Shown here: one piece after another, positions 44,064 to 56,196 of the stretch | Layout: every line of letters starts with the position of its first letter | Position numbering within the stretch: the first letter of the stretch is position 1 | Assembly: GCA_005656395.1 (NCBI GenBank) | Contig: SRSI01000068.1 | Location: 682,001-746,000 of the forward strand | Direction: 5' to 3' | Length of the DNA stretch: 64,000 bases | Source: Strongyloides papillosus | Lineage: Eukaryota > Nematoda > Chromadorea > Rhabditida > Strongyloididae | Made by a program: the position numbers and the translations under genes | The notes under the pieces: generated by a model | Told to the model about the DNA's origin: nothing | Databases searched by the model: none | What the model saw: the letters and a program-made list of their open reading frames with translations, nothing else

Positions 44064-45206
44064 CTAATTGTCATTTCTAAATATTTGTTTTAAAGATGTA
44101 TTTTGGACATTCTTAAAAACTGTTTCATAATCTTCCAGTGGTGAATTTTGAAATTTGACATTTTTCAAATCTCCTGATTTATACATTTCATAAATATCAT
44201 CGTACATTTTATTACGATTACCCTCATTTTCTGGAATTGTGTACCAACGAGACATCCAAAAACCTGTTAATGAAATATTTTTGAATATGAAGGGTCCAGT
44301 TAAGCATTGAACTGGTTGTTTACTCATTCCACCATAAGTTACCATTACACCGTTATGATCTAGTGATCTTCCAAGCATAAGACTACTTTTTCCGCCAACA
44401 CAGTTTAATGCTAATTTACATTTTGAAAATTGTCTACCTTCTGTAGTGAACTAAAAAGATATTATCATTTTTAATTTATTTTTTTAATATAAATGGATAT
44501 TACCTCTTGTTCTGTGAAAACGTAATCACCACCTAAATCTTTAAGTTCTTTTTTTAAATCATCGATATCCTCACGGTTTCTCACAACATTTACAGTTTTG
44601 TAACCATATATACGACATAATTGAATGACAAACCTCCCAACAGCTGAATTTGCTCCATTTTGAATAACAAAGTCACCTTTTTTGAGTGGTACAAAATCAT
44701 GCAACATACGATAGGCAGTTGGTGGATTTACTTGTAATGTTGCACCATCATCAATACTAAACCCTTTATTTATCTTAAATATATCAGATGGTTTATGAAC
44801 AGCATAGTCTCTCCATGTACCTAAACCAGAAACTCTCGGAATTACAAGATCTCCCTCTTTCAAATTTTTTTCTTTTTCACCAACTTTTACAATGACACCG
44901 CATCCTTCATTACCTGGTACTGCGGGAAGTTTTGGTTTCACTGGGTAAACACCTTGTATTTGATTTATATCAGCTGGATTGACAGGACATGCTACCCATT
45001 TAACAATAATTTCATCATTTACTAAATTTTCATCAATAGTAGTTGTTTGAAACTTTAAAACCTAGGAAAAAAACTATTAATATTGAATTCTAACGTACAT
45101 TTAATGGTTCACCATGATTTTCGTAAACTAGCCTTTTTCCTGTTAGATTTCTTTTTAATAATACTTTAAAACTTGGAACAAAAGAAATAAATTTTGAAGA
45201 AGACAT
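44064..45206 (-). CDS. mecr-1: Mitochondrial trans-2-enoyl-CoA/ACP reductase (MECR)
   Basis: NADPH-dependent last step of mitochondrial fatty-acid synthesis, which supplies lipoic acid. Exons 45206-45099, 45061-44504 and 44450-44064 (all phase 0) give 350 residues, near the norm. The N terminus (SSSKFISFVPSFKVLLKRNL) is a mitochondrial presequence. The MDR fold is evident: CPVNPADINQIQGVYP with the catalytic Tyr, PAVPGNEGCGVIVKVG, GDLVIPRVSGLGTWRDYAV, LQVNPPTAYRML, and the nucleotide-binding stretch VIQNGANSAVGRFVIQLCRIYG. ALNCVGGKSS and GVMVTYGGMSKQPV follow, and FIFKNISLTGFWMSRW is typical of MECR. No zinc ligands, as expected. The upstream same-strand gene ends 126 nt away. Confidence 0.94.
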
Positions 45207-45332
45207 TTTTAAATGAATATTTTATACTTTACAACAAATAATATCTGTGGTATTTGGAGAAGTACGCCTTTACATATTTTTTGATAAAATTACTTTGATT
45301 AGAAAAACAATTTTGCATAAAAAAATTTACTT

Positions 45333-46003
45333 TTAATTATTATTTGTATTTAAAATGTCAAAATTTATGAATAAATTAAATAACCGGACATTTCCGATGA
45401 AAACCTCGGGATTAATTAATTTTTTAATCCTATTTACAATAATTTTCGTTCTTTTCCTCGTAAAAAATTGAAGAATCATTCTGTATAAAACATTTTTTAT
45501 GAAGCAATGTTGACGGTTTTTGGTTGAAAGTTTGCTAGACATTTCTGATAACTGTCTTATGAAAGGGGCTATAGTTTTTGTAACCACTAATATTGTATTT
45601 CTAAACAATTCAACGGTCCCTGATGCACCCATTATATCACATAAATGGAAATACGTTAACATCCCAGTTTGATATTGATCATTATCTATTGTGCTTTTAA
45701 AAAAAGTTATAGCATCTTTGAAAATATTTTAAAATTAATAGTAATCTCTTTACCTCTTACTACAATTGAATGCGTTAGTGTACTATTAAAGGCAGGCTCA
45801 ATTAGAATTTCCAAAATTCCTTCGATTTGTTTGGTATGTAGAAACTTTACAAATAAGCTATGTATTCTCTCTGAACATTTTTTTTGAATAACATTATTTG
45901 ATGGACATTTAATAATATTATAACCACCATATCCACCTACATATTTTGTACAAATTACAACTAGTAACATGTTGAAAATCTCAAATTTAAACATTTTTAG
46001 CAT
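45333..46003 (-). CDS. Secreted helical protein of unknown function
   Basis: Exons 46003-45754 and 45715-45333 (phase 1) give 210 residues; the intron is only 38 nt. A competing longer intron (acceptor at about 45700) was rejected because it gives a stop in frame. Signal peptide residues about 1-23. Mature protein starts YGGYNIIKCPSNNVIQKKC and has four or five cysteines. The rest is predicted helical with a Thr/Ile-rich core (TVELFRNTILVVTKTIAPFI) and a basic segment (FFTRKRTKIIVNRIKKL). No family recognised. It lies 126 nt upstream of MECR on the same strand, which could mean an operon or coincidence. Confidence 0.6.
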
Positions 46004-46212
46004 TAAAATAGACTACAAAATCAATTAAATATTGTATGGTTATTGTTTATTCAAGAACTCAAAAATAATATACACCACAATTCTAAAAAGAATATTTTAT
46101 TTCAATGTTTATATTTTATCACAATCAAAATCATATCAATAAAAATTGTACTATATCAATTAAATTACAATGTATATACATTTTTTTCCTAACTAAAGTC
46201 GGCTGATTTTTT

Positions 46213-47198
46213 TTATCTGCGAAGTTTTTCGATAATACTAACGATTTTTTCTTTGGATGTCTTCAATTTTACTTCATCCCTTGAATAATTATTTCCGTAA
46301 CTAGCATTAGTTCTAGCTAACTTCACAGTAGAAATATTCGGTTCAGTAGTAGTAGTTTTAGATTTCCGAGTACATTTTGGTGGTTCACTTGTCGCCCGAC
46401 CACCACAGCTACGTCTATTCGAAAAGAAAGATGAAATTTTAGACGACAAGTTTTTTGCAACAATAACAGGAGTAGTCGATTTTTTCGATGATGGAGTTCC
46501 GGAGTTGTAAAGCTGTGACATTCCAGTGCTGGGGGTCCTGAGCGAATTGGAACGCAAGATACCTGGCTTCTTTAGGACGGGTGTTTTTTCTATGCTATAA
46601 GACCTCCTCGTTGACAAAATTGGTATATTAACAACAGAACATTTACTTTGCATTTTGCCATTAGGTACACTTATAATCCTGGATGATCTTCGAGTACTTA
46701 GCGGTGAGTCAACAGGTAAACGAATATCCGCTGGAACAGAAGTATCTATTGCATTGTTAATATTTGAATTCCTTAGCTGTAGCTTTGGTTTTGGCTTTAC
46801 ATTTATATTTTCATTTCGTTTTCTAATTTCATTAAGTCGCACCAGCAACTCTTCCGTACTCCGTCTTTTATATTTCTTTGTTGCGTCAGTGGATGAGCCT
46901 TGTTCAGAAGTAGTTGAATTAGAGCCAACCGAATACCTATCAGCAGATTCCTTATCTTCAACACCACTATCGATACTTGTGGTTGATTCTTGACGTTTAC
47001 ATAGCACGTCATCATTTTTGCTCCTGCAACCATCATTCTTCTGTTCATCTTTATACTCTAGAAATTTAATTATTTCATATTATTGGTAAAATACTTACTT
47101 TTGAAGAATGTGTCGCCAATGGACTCATCGAAGTCTTTCTTCGTAAAATCGCGATAGGTGCAAACAGAAGGAATTATCCAGTATTTTTCTTCTGACAT
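46213..47198 (-). CDS. Ser/Thr/Arg-rich, probably disordered protein
   Basis: Exons 47198-47099 and 47057-46213 (phase 1) give 314 residues. The N-terminal about 35 residues (MSEEKYWIIPSVCTYRDF) are the only ordered-looking part. Everything after is Ser/Thr/Arg/Lys-rich, with many Ser-Pro, Thr-Pro and Arg-Arg-Ser motifs (STRRSSRIISVP, STRRSYSIEKTPVLKKPG, SLRTPSTG), suggesting cyclin- or basophilic-kinase regulation. One helical segment (STEELLVRLNEIRKRNENI) lies near residue 110. The C terminus ends KEKIVSIIEKLRR. It may be a cytoskeletal or mitotic regulator, but I do not recognise it. Codon use is less AT-biased than the flanks. Confidence 0.6.
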
Positions 47199-48785
47199 TT
47201 TTTTTAGTAATTAATGGTCAGTAAAAATAAAATGAATAACTATACAAAAGAAATGTTTTTATAAAGTAATCATTTTTACGAGGACATCTAACAAAAAAGC
47301 TACTAAGAATTAAAATTTAGCTTAAAGCGAGTTTGATGGATAGGTCAATCAAAATAAGATAAATGTTAACACGCAAATCACCAAATTTTTTATTGATAAA
47401 ATCGTGTCGTTATAAAGTACCGATTTTTTTTGTTAATAATGTGTTGGGGAAATTTATGGTAAATGAAGAAGTTAAAAATATTTAGTGAGATTTTTTCATC
47501 GGTAGTCTGGTTATTTTCGTTACTCCTTCTTACGTGTAAGAAATTCTTTATGTTTACTCAATTGTGACAATAGCTTGACTATATTTTTTGATTTATTCTT
47601 AGATGGTTACCTAAAAAAAGTAGTTTTTAAAATGATGCAGATGTTAAACAATATGCAGAACTTTTTTTTTAATTTTTCTTAAACTTTTCAAATAATGAGA
47701 TAAATAATTAATTAAGTGTTACAGTACTTTTTCCTTTATTTTCCCCACAGCATAAAACTGTTTATAATGATTATTAAATGTATTACATCACTATTAGTAT
47801 ATGATATAAGTTTTATAAGAGTATTTTTAAGAAATTAACAGTGAAAACGTTTTGCTATTTTTTAAAAGATATAGCAAAAATTGCCATTAACATTAGTTAG
47901 TACTAAGTAAAATACATCTGTTTCCTCTCTTTTTCCACTGAGTGCCCATTTGATGTTTATTTGTGGATAGGTTTCTAAAATTTAATAATTTATTGTCTGA
48001 ACAAAAATTAATATATTTGCTTAATTTTTTGTTAGTGATTCTGGTTTAAATAAATTCAACCATTTTTGGGATTCAATTTGTGTAATGTTAATACAAATAT
48101 AAATTTTCACCTTATATTACAGCCATAGTTTTGTGTATGTATTTCAGTTTCAATCTCCAACAACCTTATTCTTATAACTGATAAAATATAAGTTGTTTTT
48201 ATTTATTATCAGCTTAACGGTAGGAATATATTTTATTAATTAATATTAAAAAGCGACTATATTAAATAATTTTAATATATTATATTAAGGAACTAACAGA
48301 AAAGTTCATTTGTTGCCTCGGAAATTTTTATAATTCTTTGACACTTTATTAACAGTAATACCCATCGGAAAATTGTTTTTTTATCATCAGTTTTTTAAAG
48401 CACTTGTTAAATTAGCTTATATGTCAATATTTAGTTGATACTCTATCATTATATTGCGTTGTATTTTATAAATCTCTTCATGGAAAAGCACTGAAGGAAC
48501 TGACATGTATTTTTGTCAGAAATCAAACAAATTCGAAGAATTGCATTTTCAATAAAAGTTTTTGATAAGTCAAAATGCTCCCAGGACAACTTAATAATAA
48601 TTATTGTGGGCATAATCTTTAATGTTCTATTACTTATGGGAGTTTATAAAGTGTAATTGATGTTAATTACAAGGAAATTCGTCTTTTTGATAATGGCAAC
48701 TTATTAGAAATATAATAATGAATAGATATAAATTTTTGTTGCAACTTTTATTGTGTAACTAAATATTTCAAAAAGTTTCCTTGCT
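47199..48785. other. Divergent intergenic region, about 1.6 kb
   Basis: Contains the upstream regions of the Ser/Thr-rich gene (minus) and the GPCR (plus). AT-rich with no gene, repeat or RNA recognised. Confidence 0.4.
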
Positions 48786-49705
48786 ATGAATATTAGTGAG
48801 ACTAAAATACCTTTATATGAAACATTATTTTTGATAATTCAGTTTATTAGTTATGCAATATATGTATTACTAGCAATTACATTAATTGTTAAAATGAAGT
48901 ATACTAAAAAAAATTATAATGGAAAATACTCTTTTTATATCCAATTTATTGTTAATCTATTTTATGATGTTGGTCAGGCATTTGTTGTAATTGTCTTTCA
49001 GAAATTTTTAAAATGGGGTATTTTTGTAGATTATTTAATTAAATCAAGTTGGACTCACAGCCTGTATGCTCCTTCGTGTTACATATTAATTGCAGGATCA
49101 GTAATAGGTAATTTTATTGCTTTAGCAAATAGATATTGCGCATTACAGTATCCTTATTTTTATCGTAACAAATGGGATAAAAAATTTTCAATTATTTTGA
49201 TATGTACTCAAATTTTTCTACCAATATTAATGTTTTGTCATACTTTTAACACATCCACAACAATTATCTATTCAACTGAAATGCAAAGTTATACTTTTTT
49301 CATTTTAAATGATAAAATAAGTATTCTAAATAATATTATTTTGGCTATCATAGCTGGAACATGCTCAACAATTTCAATATTTTTTAATTGTGTCATAATT
49401 TACAAGTATAATAAAATAATAAGTCAAATTAATAGTAAAAAAGAAAAGTCAAAACTTATTTCTATTGTTATATATGTATCAATTACAAATTTATCGTTAT
49501 TTGGTCTGTCAATACAGCAAACATTGAGAATGATATTTGGCATTCAACGCGATTATTATATGATATTTACATTGTCGCATTTTTTGTTCTGGATTGTTCC
49601 TTTGTCAAACATATTTCAGCCGTATATGGTCCTTTTTTAAGTAAACATTTAAGGAGAAAATTTGTAAGCATGTATTTTCGACCCTGTATTTCAAAAAAAT
49701 ACTAG
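48786..49705 (+). pseudogene. Nematode chemoreceptor-like GPCR (srv/srg type) with a 3' frameshift
   Basis: Seven-transmembrane serpentine receptor in a single exon. The intact frame runs 48786-49640, 284 residues. Seven hydrophobic segments are visible. ANRYCALQYPYFYRNKW at the end of TM3 is the DRY-like motif of the srv/srg superfamily. TM7 ends IFQPYMVLF and then stops. In the next frame, right after a T6 run at 49633-49638, the sequence continues SKHLRRKFVSMYFRP...SKKY to a TAG at 49703-49705. That is a typical cytosolic tail for these receptors, so one T appears to be missing. Either a real recent frameshift (a truncated but perhaps working receptor) or a homopolymer error in the assembly. 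Ligand unknown. Confidence 0.7.
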
Positions 49706-50123
49706 AAATTGTAAATATATTTTATATAAATTGTACATAATAAATGTTATTTATACCTTCAAAACACTACTTACGTTTACATTAAAAGTTTAACTTATTA
49801 CAAATTATTTTAGATAAATAATTTAGATAAAAAAATTTAAACTCATTTATAAAATCAAGTTTCATTTATTTAAATTTCTCACATTTTATGTATTTTAAAA
49901 GTGATTCAGCGTTAGTGCACAAATATATTCTTGTAGGGAAATGTTTTTGGTGTCTCGACTACTTTTCCACGTCAACATTTGTTTTCTACGTTGCGGTAAA
50001 TGAATAGTCGTGTTTTCATAAATTTTTCGAGAAGTTCTTTTTTTAGTAGTAAGATTTAGTATTTTTAAGTAATAAATTAGATGTTGTGTTCGAATTTATT
50101 AAAATAGTTGTTTATTTTTTAGG
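49706..50123. other. Upstream region of COPB2
   Basis: 418 bp, AT-rich. TTTATTTTTTAG ends at 50122, one base before the ATG; this placement is typical of a spliced-leader trans-splice acceptor. No gene seen. Confidence 0.4.
50111..50123 (+). promoter_or_regulatory. Candidate trans-splice acceptor of COPB2
   Basis: A pyrimidine-rich TTTATTTTTTAG with the AG one base before the start codon and no credible upstream coding exon. In nematodes this arrangement marks spliced-leader addition. Inference from position only. Confidence 0.45.
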
Positions 50124-52623
50124 ATGCCATTGAGGTTAGATATTAAAAGAAAACTTTTGGCTCGATCAGACAGAGTTAAATGTGTGGACCTTCATCCAAA
50201 TGAGCCATGGACTTTAGTTTCACTTTACAATGGCAATGTTCATATTTGGAACTATGAAACTCAACAATTGTTAAAATCACTTGAAGTAAGTGAAATTTTG
50301 TTTTATTCATAAATATTTTTTATAGGTTTCTGAATTACCTGTACGTGCTGGGAAATTTATAGTACGTAAAAGTTGGATTGTTACTGGATCAGATGATTTA
50401 ATTATAAGAATTTTTAACTACAATACTTTAGAGCGTGTTCATCAATTTGAGGCACATGCAGATTACATTCGTTCAATTATTGTTCACCCAACAAAGCCAT
50501 TTGTTATTAGTTCATCTGACGATTTGTTGATAAAAGTATGGGATTGGGAAAACAAATGGCAATTGAAGCAAACTTTTGAGGGCCATACTTACTATGTTAT
50601 GCAATTAGCTATAAATCCTAAAGACAACGTTACTTTTGCTTCTGCTTCACTTGATAAGACTATCAAAGTTTGGCAATTTGGTAGTCAAACATCTAATTTT
50701 ACCTTGGAAGGTCACGAAAAAGGTGTTAATTGTGTAGATTATTACCATGGCGGAGACAAGCCATACATTATTTCTGGTGCAGATGATAAGCTTGTCAAGA
50801 TTTGGGATTACCAAAATAAGACATGTGTTGCTACCTTAGATGGACATGCTAACAATATTACTGCCGTTTGTTTCCATCCAGAATTACCAATGATTATTAC
50901 TGGTGCTGAAGATGGTAGTGTTAGAATGTGGCATAGCAATACTTTCCGTTTAGAATCAACTTTGAATTATGGTTTGGAACGTGTTTGGTGTATTAGTACT
51001 TTAAAAGGAAATAACACTATTGCTATCGGCTATGATGAAGGATCTGTTACTGTAAAGATGGGAAGAGAAGAACCAGCCGTATCTATGGACTTCTCTGGTA
51101 AGATTCTTTGGGCTAAACATGCTGAAGTTCAACAGGCCAACTTAAAAACTCTTGATCCTGATGTTGTAAATAATGCAGGTGATGGAGAAAAAATCATAGT
51201 TGCTGTCAAGGATATGGGAACTTCTGATATCTATCCTCAAACTTTACAACATTCTGCCAATGGAAGGTATGTTGTTGCTTGTGGAGATGGAGAATATATT
51301 ATCTACACAGCCACAGCACTTAGAAACAAAGCATACGGAAGTGGAATTGAATTCGCTTGGTGTAATGACTCAAACATCTACGCTGTCAGAGATAGTAGTA
51401 ACAATATAAAAATTTTTAAAAATTTCAAAGATCATACAAACATTAAAACTGACACAACTATAGAAGGAATTGATGGTGGACCACTTTTAGGAGTTAGAAG
51501 TAGTTCAGATTTATGTTTTTATGACTTTGAAACAGGAATTCTTATTCGCCGTATTGAAATTGAGGCTACAAAAGTTTATTGGTCAAGTAGTGCTGAGTAT
51601 GTTACTGTTGCCACGGCTGATTCATTTTATATTCTTAAGTATGATGCTAGTGTTGTTGAGAATGCAAGTAAGGACGAGATTACTGAAGATGGTATTGAAG
51701 ATGCTTTTGATGTTATTGGAGAGTTTAGTGAAATTGCTGTAACAGGATTTTGGGTTGGTGATTGTTTTGTTTACACAACAAACACAAATCGTTTGAATTA
51801 TATTGTTGGTTCGGAGGTTGTTACAATTGGTCATATGGATAAAACATTTTATTTACTAGGATATATTCCAAAAGATAATCGCATATACGCTTGTGATAAG
51901 GATTTAAATATTGTATCCTTCAAACTTCTTCTTTCTGTTTTGGAATATCAAGCAGCAATTTTGAGACGTGATAAAGCCAAGGCAATTGAAATAATGGAAA
52001 CAATTCCAAATGATCAAAAGACAAGAATTGCTCATTTCCTACAAAAGCAAGGTCTCCTTAAAGTTGCTCTTGATATTACTCAAGATGCCGATCATAAATT
52101 TGATTTAGCAATTAAACTCGGAGATCTTAATCGTGCTTTTGAGATAGCAAAAGAAATTGATAGTAAACAAAAGTGGGATCTTTTAGCACAAGCAGCAACA
52201 GAGAAATCTGAGTTAATTTTAGCCGCAGAATGTCTTGGAAGAGCAAAAGATTTTGGAGGACTTTATATGCTTGCCGTAGTGGTGGGTTCACCAAGTCTTA
52301 TGGCCAATCTTGCTAAATCTGCTGATGCTTCTGCCAGACATAATACATCATTTTTAGCTAACTTTACTCTAGGTAATATAGATGAATGTCTTGAAAAACT
52401 TATAAGCTTGGGTAGATTACCTGAAGCTGCAATGTTTGCACACACATATTGTCCAAGTCAGGTAGATCGTGTTGTATGTCTATGGAAAGAGAAAATTGAG
52501 ACTTCTGGAGCAACAACTAGACAAAAGAATATTGCAGAGCAAATTGCTAATCCTTCGAATTATGAAAATCTGTTCCCTGGATTTAGTGAATCTTTACAAG
52601 CTGAAGCCGAAAAGGATGATTAA
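50124..52623 (+). CDS. copb-2: Coatomer subunit beta' (COPB2)
   Basis: COPI coat subunit for Golgi-to-ER and intra-Golgi transport; its WD40 propeller binds KKxx cargo tails. Exons 50124-50285 and 50326-52623 (phase 0) give 819 residues, about 90 shorter than the human protein, mainly at the disordered C terminus. The N-terminal propeller (residues 1 to about 300) starts [18 protein letters not shown], nearly invariant in the family, and has repeated GH..(V/N)..V...P and (V/I)KVWDW units. A second propeller follows ([21 protein letters not shown]). An alpha-solenoid covers the last about 270 residues ([51 protein letters not shown]). Conserved and single-copy; start supported by a trans-splice-like acceptor. 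Confidence 0.97.
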
Positions 52624-53103
52624 TATTTATTTAAATAAGTTTTTCAAAAAAACAAGTATATATCACGTTTAACATTCATATATAATTTATAAATATAAAA
52701 TATTGGAAATTTACTTCTATAAGTTATTAAAAGTATAGAATAATATTTTAAAAACAATCTTTTATATAAAAATACCATTATTTTAATCTTTAATTTTAGA
52801 ACATCAACACAAAAATAATCGTTATTGTAATAAAAATATGTCAAACAATTAACTTGATTTTTATTCAATATTAATAATATTAACAATACAGTCTTCATCT
52901 TGATAACATCTCATCTTATAAAAAAATTAGTAAGAACTTTTTACACCACCAAATTTCTTTTTTTTCTACATAAATTTCCTAATTTCTTGTTATTAACTGG
53001 CGTTACAAATGAAAGACTTTTAAATAATCCTATTACCTATTTTATAATATATTCCATTTTATATTGAAGAACCTAGTATGCATCATTAAAACTTTTTTAA
53101 CAG
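52624..53103. other. Intergenic 3' of COPB2
   Basis: AT-rich 3' flank. Nothing recognised before the F-box relics. Confidence 0.4.
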
Positions 53104-54180
53104 ATGAGTACTGATACCATTGAAACACATAATGTTCATGAGAATGCTCTCGGATTTAATGTAGATATTGAATTACCCCCAAATGAACTCCTTATCTACA
53201 TCTTTTCTTAAAATTAACTAAAGATATTACTAACATAAAAAAGCTAATATAAAGTTTTATTGTCTCATTGAAAACAATATTCACCTTATGAAAAAAAAAC
53301 TCCATTCCATCAAGTTTACATTTCTAATTATGGAACAAAAGGGTTTAATTTTATAGATCTAACTGTATTCTATTTAGATACCAAAAATAGTTTAATAATT
53401 TTCAACAAGTATAGAAAGGTAAATTCTAAATTACTTCAAATTTTTTATATATCACAAACTTTTCAGTTAGATATTTTTGACAAAGAGGAACTTTGTAGAT
53501 GCTTGAATTATTTATCACAGATAACTGCATGGATCTTATGTACGTGGATTCCGTGATATAGAAATATTTGATACTCTAAATAAATTTTTTATTAGAGAAT
53601 CATGCATTCGATTTATCTCAGTTCATGGAATTTCACACTTTGATTCAGATTTTTTTCAATGTTAATAACAAAGCCCACAAATAATAAAAATTAGAAATCA
53701 GAAATATTTGTATGGAATCCGCTTATGATAGAACATGTAAAAAGTTGGATTTATCATCAATAACAACTTTAAAAAGAGTTGGTTTTTCTGATTATGGAAT
53801 AGAAGATTTGTTGATGAGAATCTCATTTCCAATTTATACAAAGCTAAAAAATATAAACATTTCTACAAAAAAGGAAGCACTCCTTGCACGTATCTTCATG
53901 ACATTCAAGAACGATAGGAATGACGAGGAAATACAGTTTGTAATATAGTAGTATTAAATTGCTTCTTAAGATAACCAAAACTACAGATGATTTCAGATGT
54001 ATTATTAAAAATGTTTTTAGAAACTTTAGAAATACTAAAGTTTACATTCCTTTGGATTTTTTGAAACCTAATGTTGTGATTGAAGCCCTGAAGATCTGTC
54101 ATACCTGTCTTGTGAATTGAAATAATATTTTTGTTGTTATTATCAAAGATCCAGAATATTATCATCAAGAGAGGATGAGC
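53104..54180 (+). pseudogene. F-box protein pseudogene 1
   Basis: Starts with ATG at 53104 and an F-box-like beginning (ELPPNELLIYIFS) that hits a stop at 53209. The next part of the box (KLTKDITNIKKL) is in another frame. Scattered pieces of the family follow with stops and frameshifts; the longest open part is 53712-53948, whose ITTLKRVGFSDYG / MRISFPIYTKLKNINISTKK section is nearly the same as pseudogene 2. It belongs to the F-box family of the intact genes at 54.7 and 57.9 kb. Not expected to make a working protein. I give no joined sequence; the end is approximate. Confidence 0.75.
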
Positions 54181-54675
54181 ATTGTGTAAATAAATAACTT
54201 ATTTTTATCTCTTCATTTCTTTTTTACCGTTTGCTATCTATAATTGTTAAATGTCTGTGATACGTTACTCTTTGAAATATACTTAAAACTGTCTTTATTC
54301 CTTTTTGTAATAAAATAGATAGTTAATAAAAGACTGATATTCTCTCACAGAATGATGAAAAAGTGTCTAAAATGTCAAATTCTTTTTTGGTACAAGTGTA
54401 GAAAAATAAAGCAATGACTATTTTTGTTTAATACCCCACTATCATCACTATAAAATATCTATTTTTCCGTAATTATATTTCACAATTCAATGGACCTTGT
54501 TAAATTGAAACACTTCCCCCAAATTGTATGCTCAAATCTGTCCTCTCCATTTTCATTAGGATCGTCTGTGATGGTTTCTCAATTTTATTTGTACTCATGT
54601 TTTTATAAATTCTCTTGAACCAGACATATTTATATATTTTTTTCAGGATTTTGTGGATACAATTATCATTCTACC
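54181..54675. other. Spacer duplicated between F-box units
   Basis: About 0.5 kb between pseudogene 1 and the intact F-box gene. It is recognisably similar to 57470-57870: both contain CAATGA(C/G)TATTTTTGTTT followed by a CATCACTA block, and an AATCTCTCC/ACTCTCCC-like pyrimidine block ahead of the ATG. This shows that the whole unit was duplicated. Confidence 0.6.
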
Positions 54676-55795
54676 ATGGGCTCTGTTTTCAGTATCATGA
54701 ATCCTAATACGGAGGAGAAATGTCCGGAAGTACAAGATGATGCATCTGTACTTTCTGATGATGTTCTTCTTCTTATTTTTAAGGAACTCTCCTGGAGCGA
54801 TATACTCAATGCAAAGCTTGTATCAAAGAGATTCTATAGTATTATTCATAGAAATTACCATAGATTAGCGAGAAGAGGGGTACTTGATCTTTCAATAAAA
54901 TATAATGGAAATTGTGGAAAATATCCGTTTTACATCAAGTTTGGTGTCATTACCGTGCGAAATAGGAACTCAGATGTCGTCCAATCAGCTTACTACTCAG
55001 TAATAGGTTTTGTGACTATTAATATTTTATTCAACTTTTCTTTTTCAGAGGCTTATCAGTTTGGAAAATGGTGAGGAGTTATCTAGTTTCTTAAAAACGG
55101 TTGATTTGAGAGATCTTAACCAATTTGATGTACCTGTTGCTGATAATCTTGATATATTCGCCATCTTGAACAGGTCTTTTCAAGTACGAACAGATATTGA
55201 TATTTTGAATATTTCCAAACTTTCGGAGAAAGATTTAAAGAGTTTCCAAACATTCATTGGAAAACTCTCATCAGTTAGGGAGGTTGTTATCGAAAAAATA
55301 TGTGCTCATTCAACGGAAGCGAAGGATGTCTGCTCACTTTTATCTTCTCTGTTATCCTTCAACACCATTGAAAGTTTTTACATCCATGAATGCAATAGCA
55401 CGAGGATTTTATCAGTTGGTATGTTTACTGAGTTGCTTAGGAGGAATCTAAACATAAAGCATCTGACTATTGGGACAGGGGATATGGAATTTGTATTGAG
55501 TGTTATCAAAATATACTTTACAGTAGAGCAACCATGTAAAATGAATAATGAATGTGATCACAATCAAATTAATCTTAATATACGTTTTAGTGGTGAATAC
55601 AATCTTCTTCTTGATATTTCAAGGAATACTCTCAGTAAAATGGGGAATGTAGAAGAAATCGATAGTTCTCCAGAAGATGTCACATTCAAATCTGAAGTAG
55701 AGTGTAAGTATTGTTTGGAGAAAAAGCATGGTATCACGAAATTTTTAGAATTATGGGATTATGAAGTTGCTACCATAGTAAGGGCTTGGAGATAA
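54676..55795 (+). CDS. F-box protein 1 (nematode-expanded family)
   Basis: Likely substrate adaptor of an SCF (Skp1-cullin-F-box) ubiquitin ligase. Exons 54676-54999 and 55049-55795 (phase 0) give 356 residues. The F-box is at about residues 26-66: VLSDDVLLLIFKELSWSDILNAKLVSKRFYSIIHRNYHR. The C-terminal part has loose leucine-rich patterns (VDLRDLNQFDV, DIDILNISKLSEKDLKSF, LNIKHLTIGTGDMEF), probably substrate-binding. It is the intact member of a pseudogene-plus-gene unit repeated downstream. It extends about 70 residues beyond the second copy. Codons are less AT-biased than the pseudogenes, consistent with selection to remain coding. Confidence 0.83.
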
Positions 55796-56196
55796 AAATA
55801 CGATCCTTACTTTTGCCCGATTCTTATTTAAATATGTATTTTTGTTGTTTTTTTCCACAGATTGTTGTGTTTTTTATAAACTATGTTTTAATAATAAATT
55901 ATTTGTTATTATAGGAGAAAGTATGTAATTCAGGGATGAAAAATCGCGTACCAGGTGTTTTTCAGTTGTTTTCGACTTCTACATAATAAAAAATTCAAAT
56001 AGAAAATTTCCATAGCAACAAAAGAGCTTTTAATAATTATTTTGACAAATATTATGTTAGTTGATTATCAGATGATTTTTTTGCTGACTTAGCTCACTAC
56101 ATCTACATCAATTGTCTTTATTCTTTTTTTATTGATAAAATAACGATTTGTTATATTTTTAGTACTTTACTCTAAGGAACCATTCAATTTTCTCAA
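55796..56196. other. Spacer between F-box units
   Basis: AT-rich spacer. Its end (upstream of 56197) should correspond to the region upstream of 53104 if the duplicated unit starts at the pseudogene; I see no strong similarity by eye. Confidence 0.35.
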
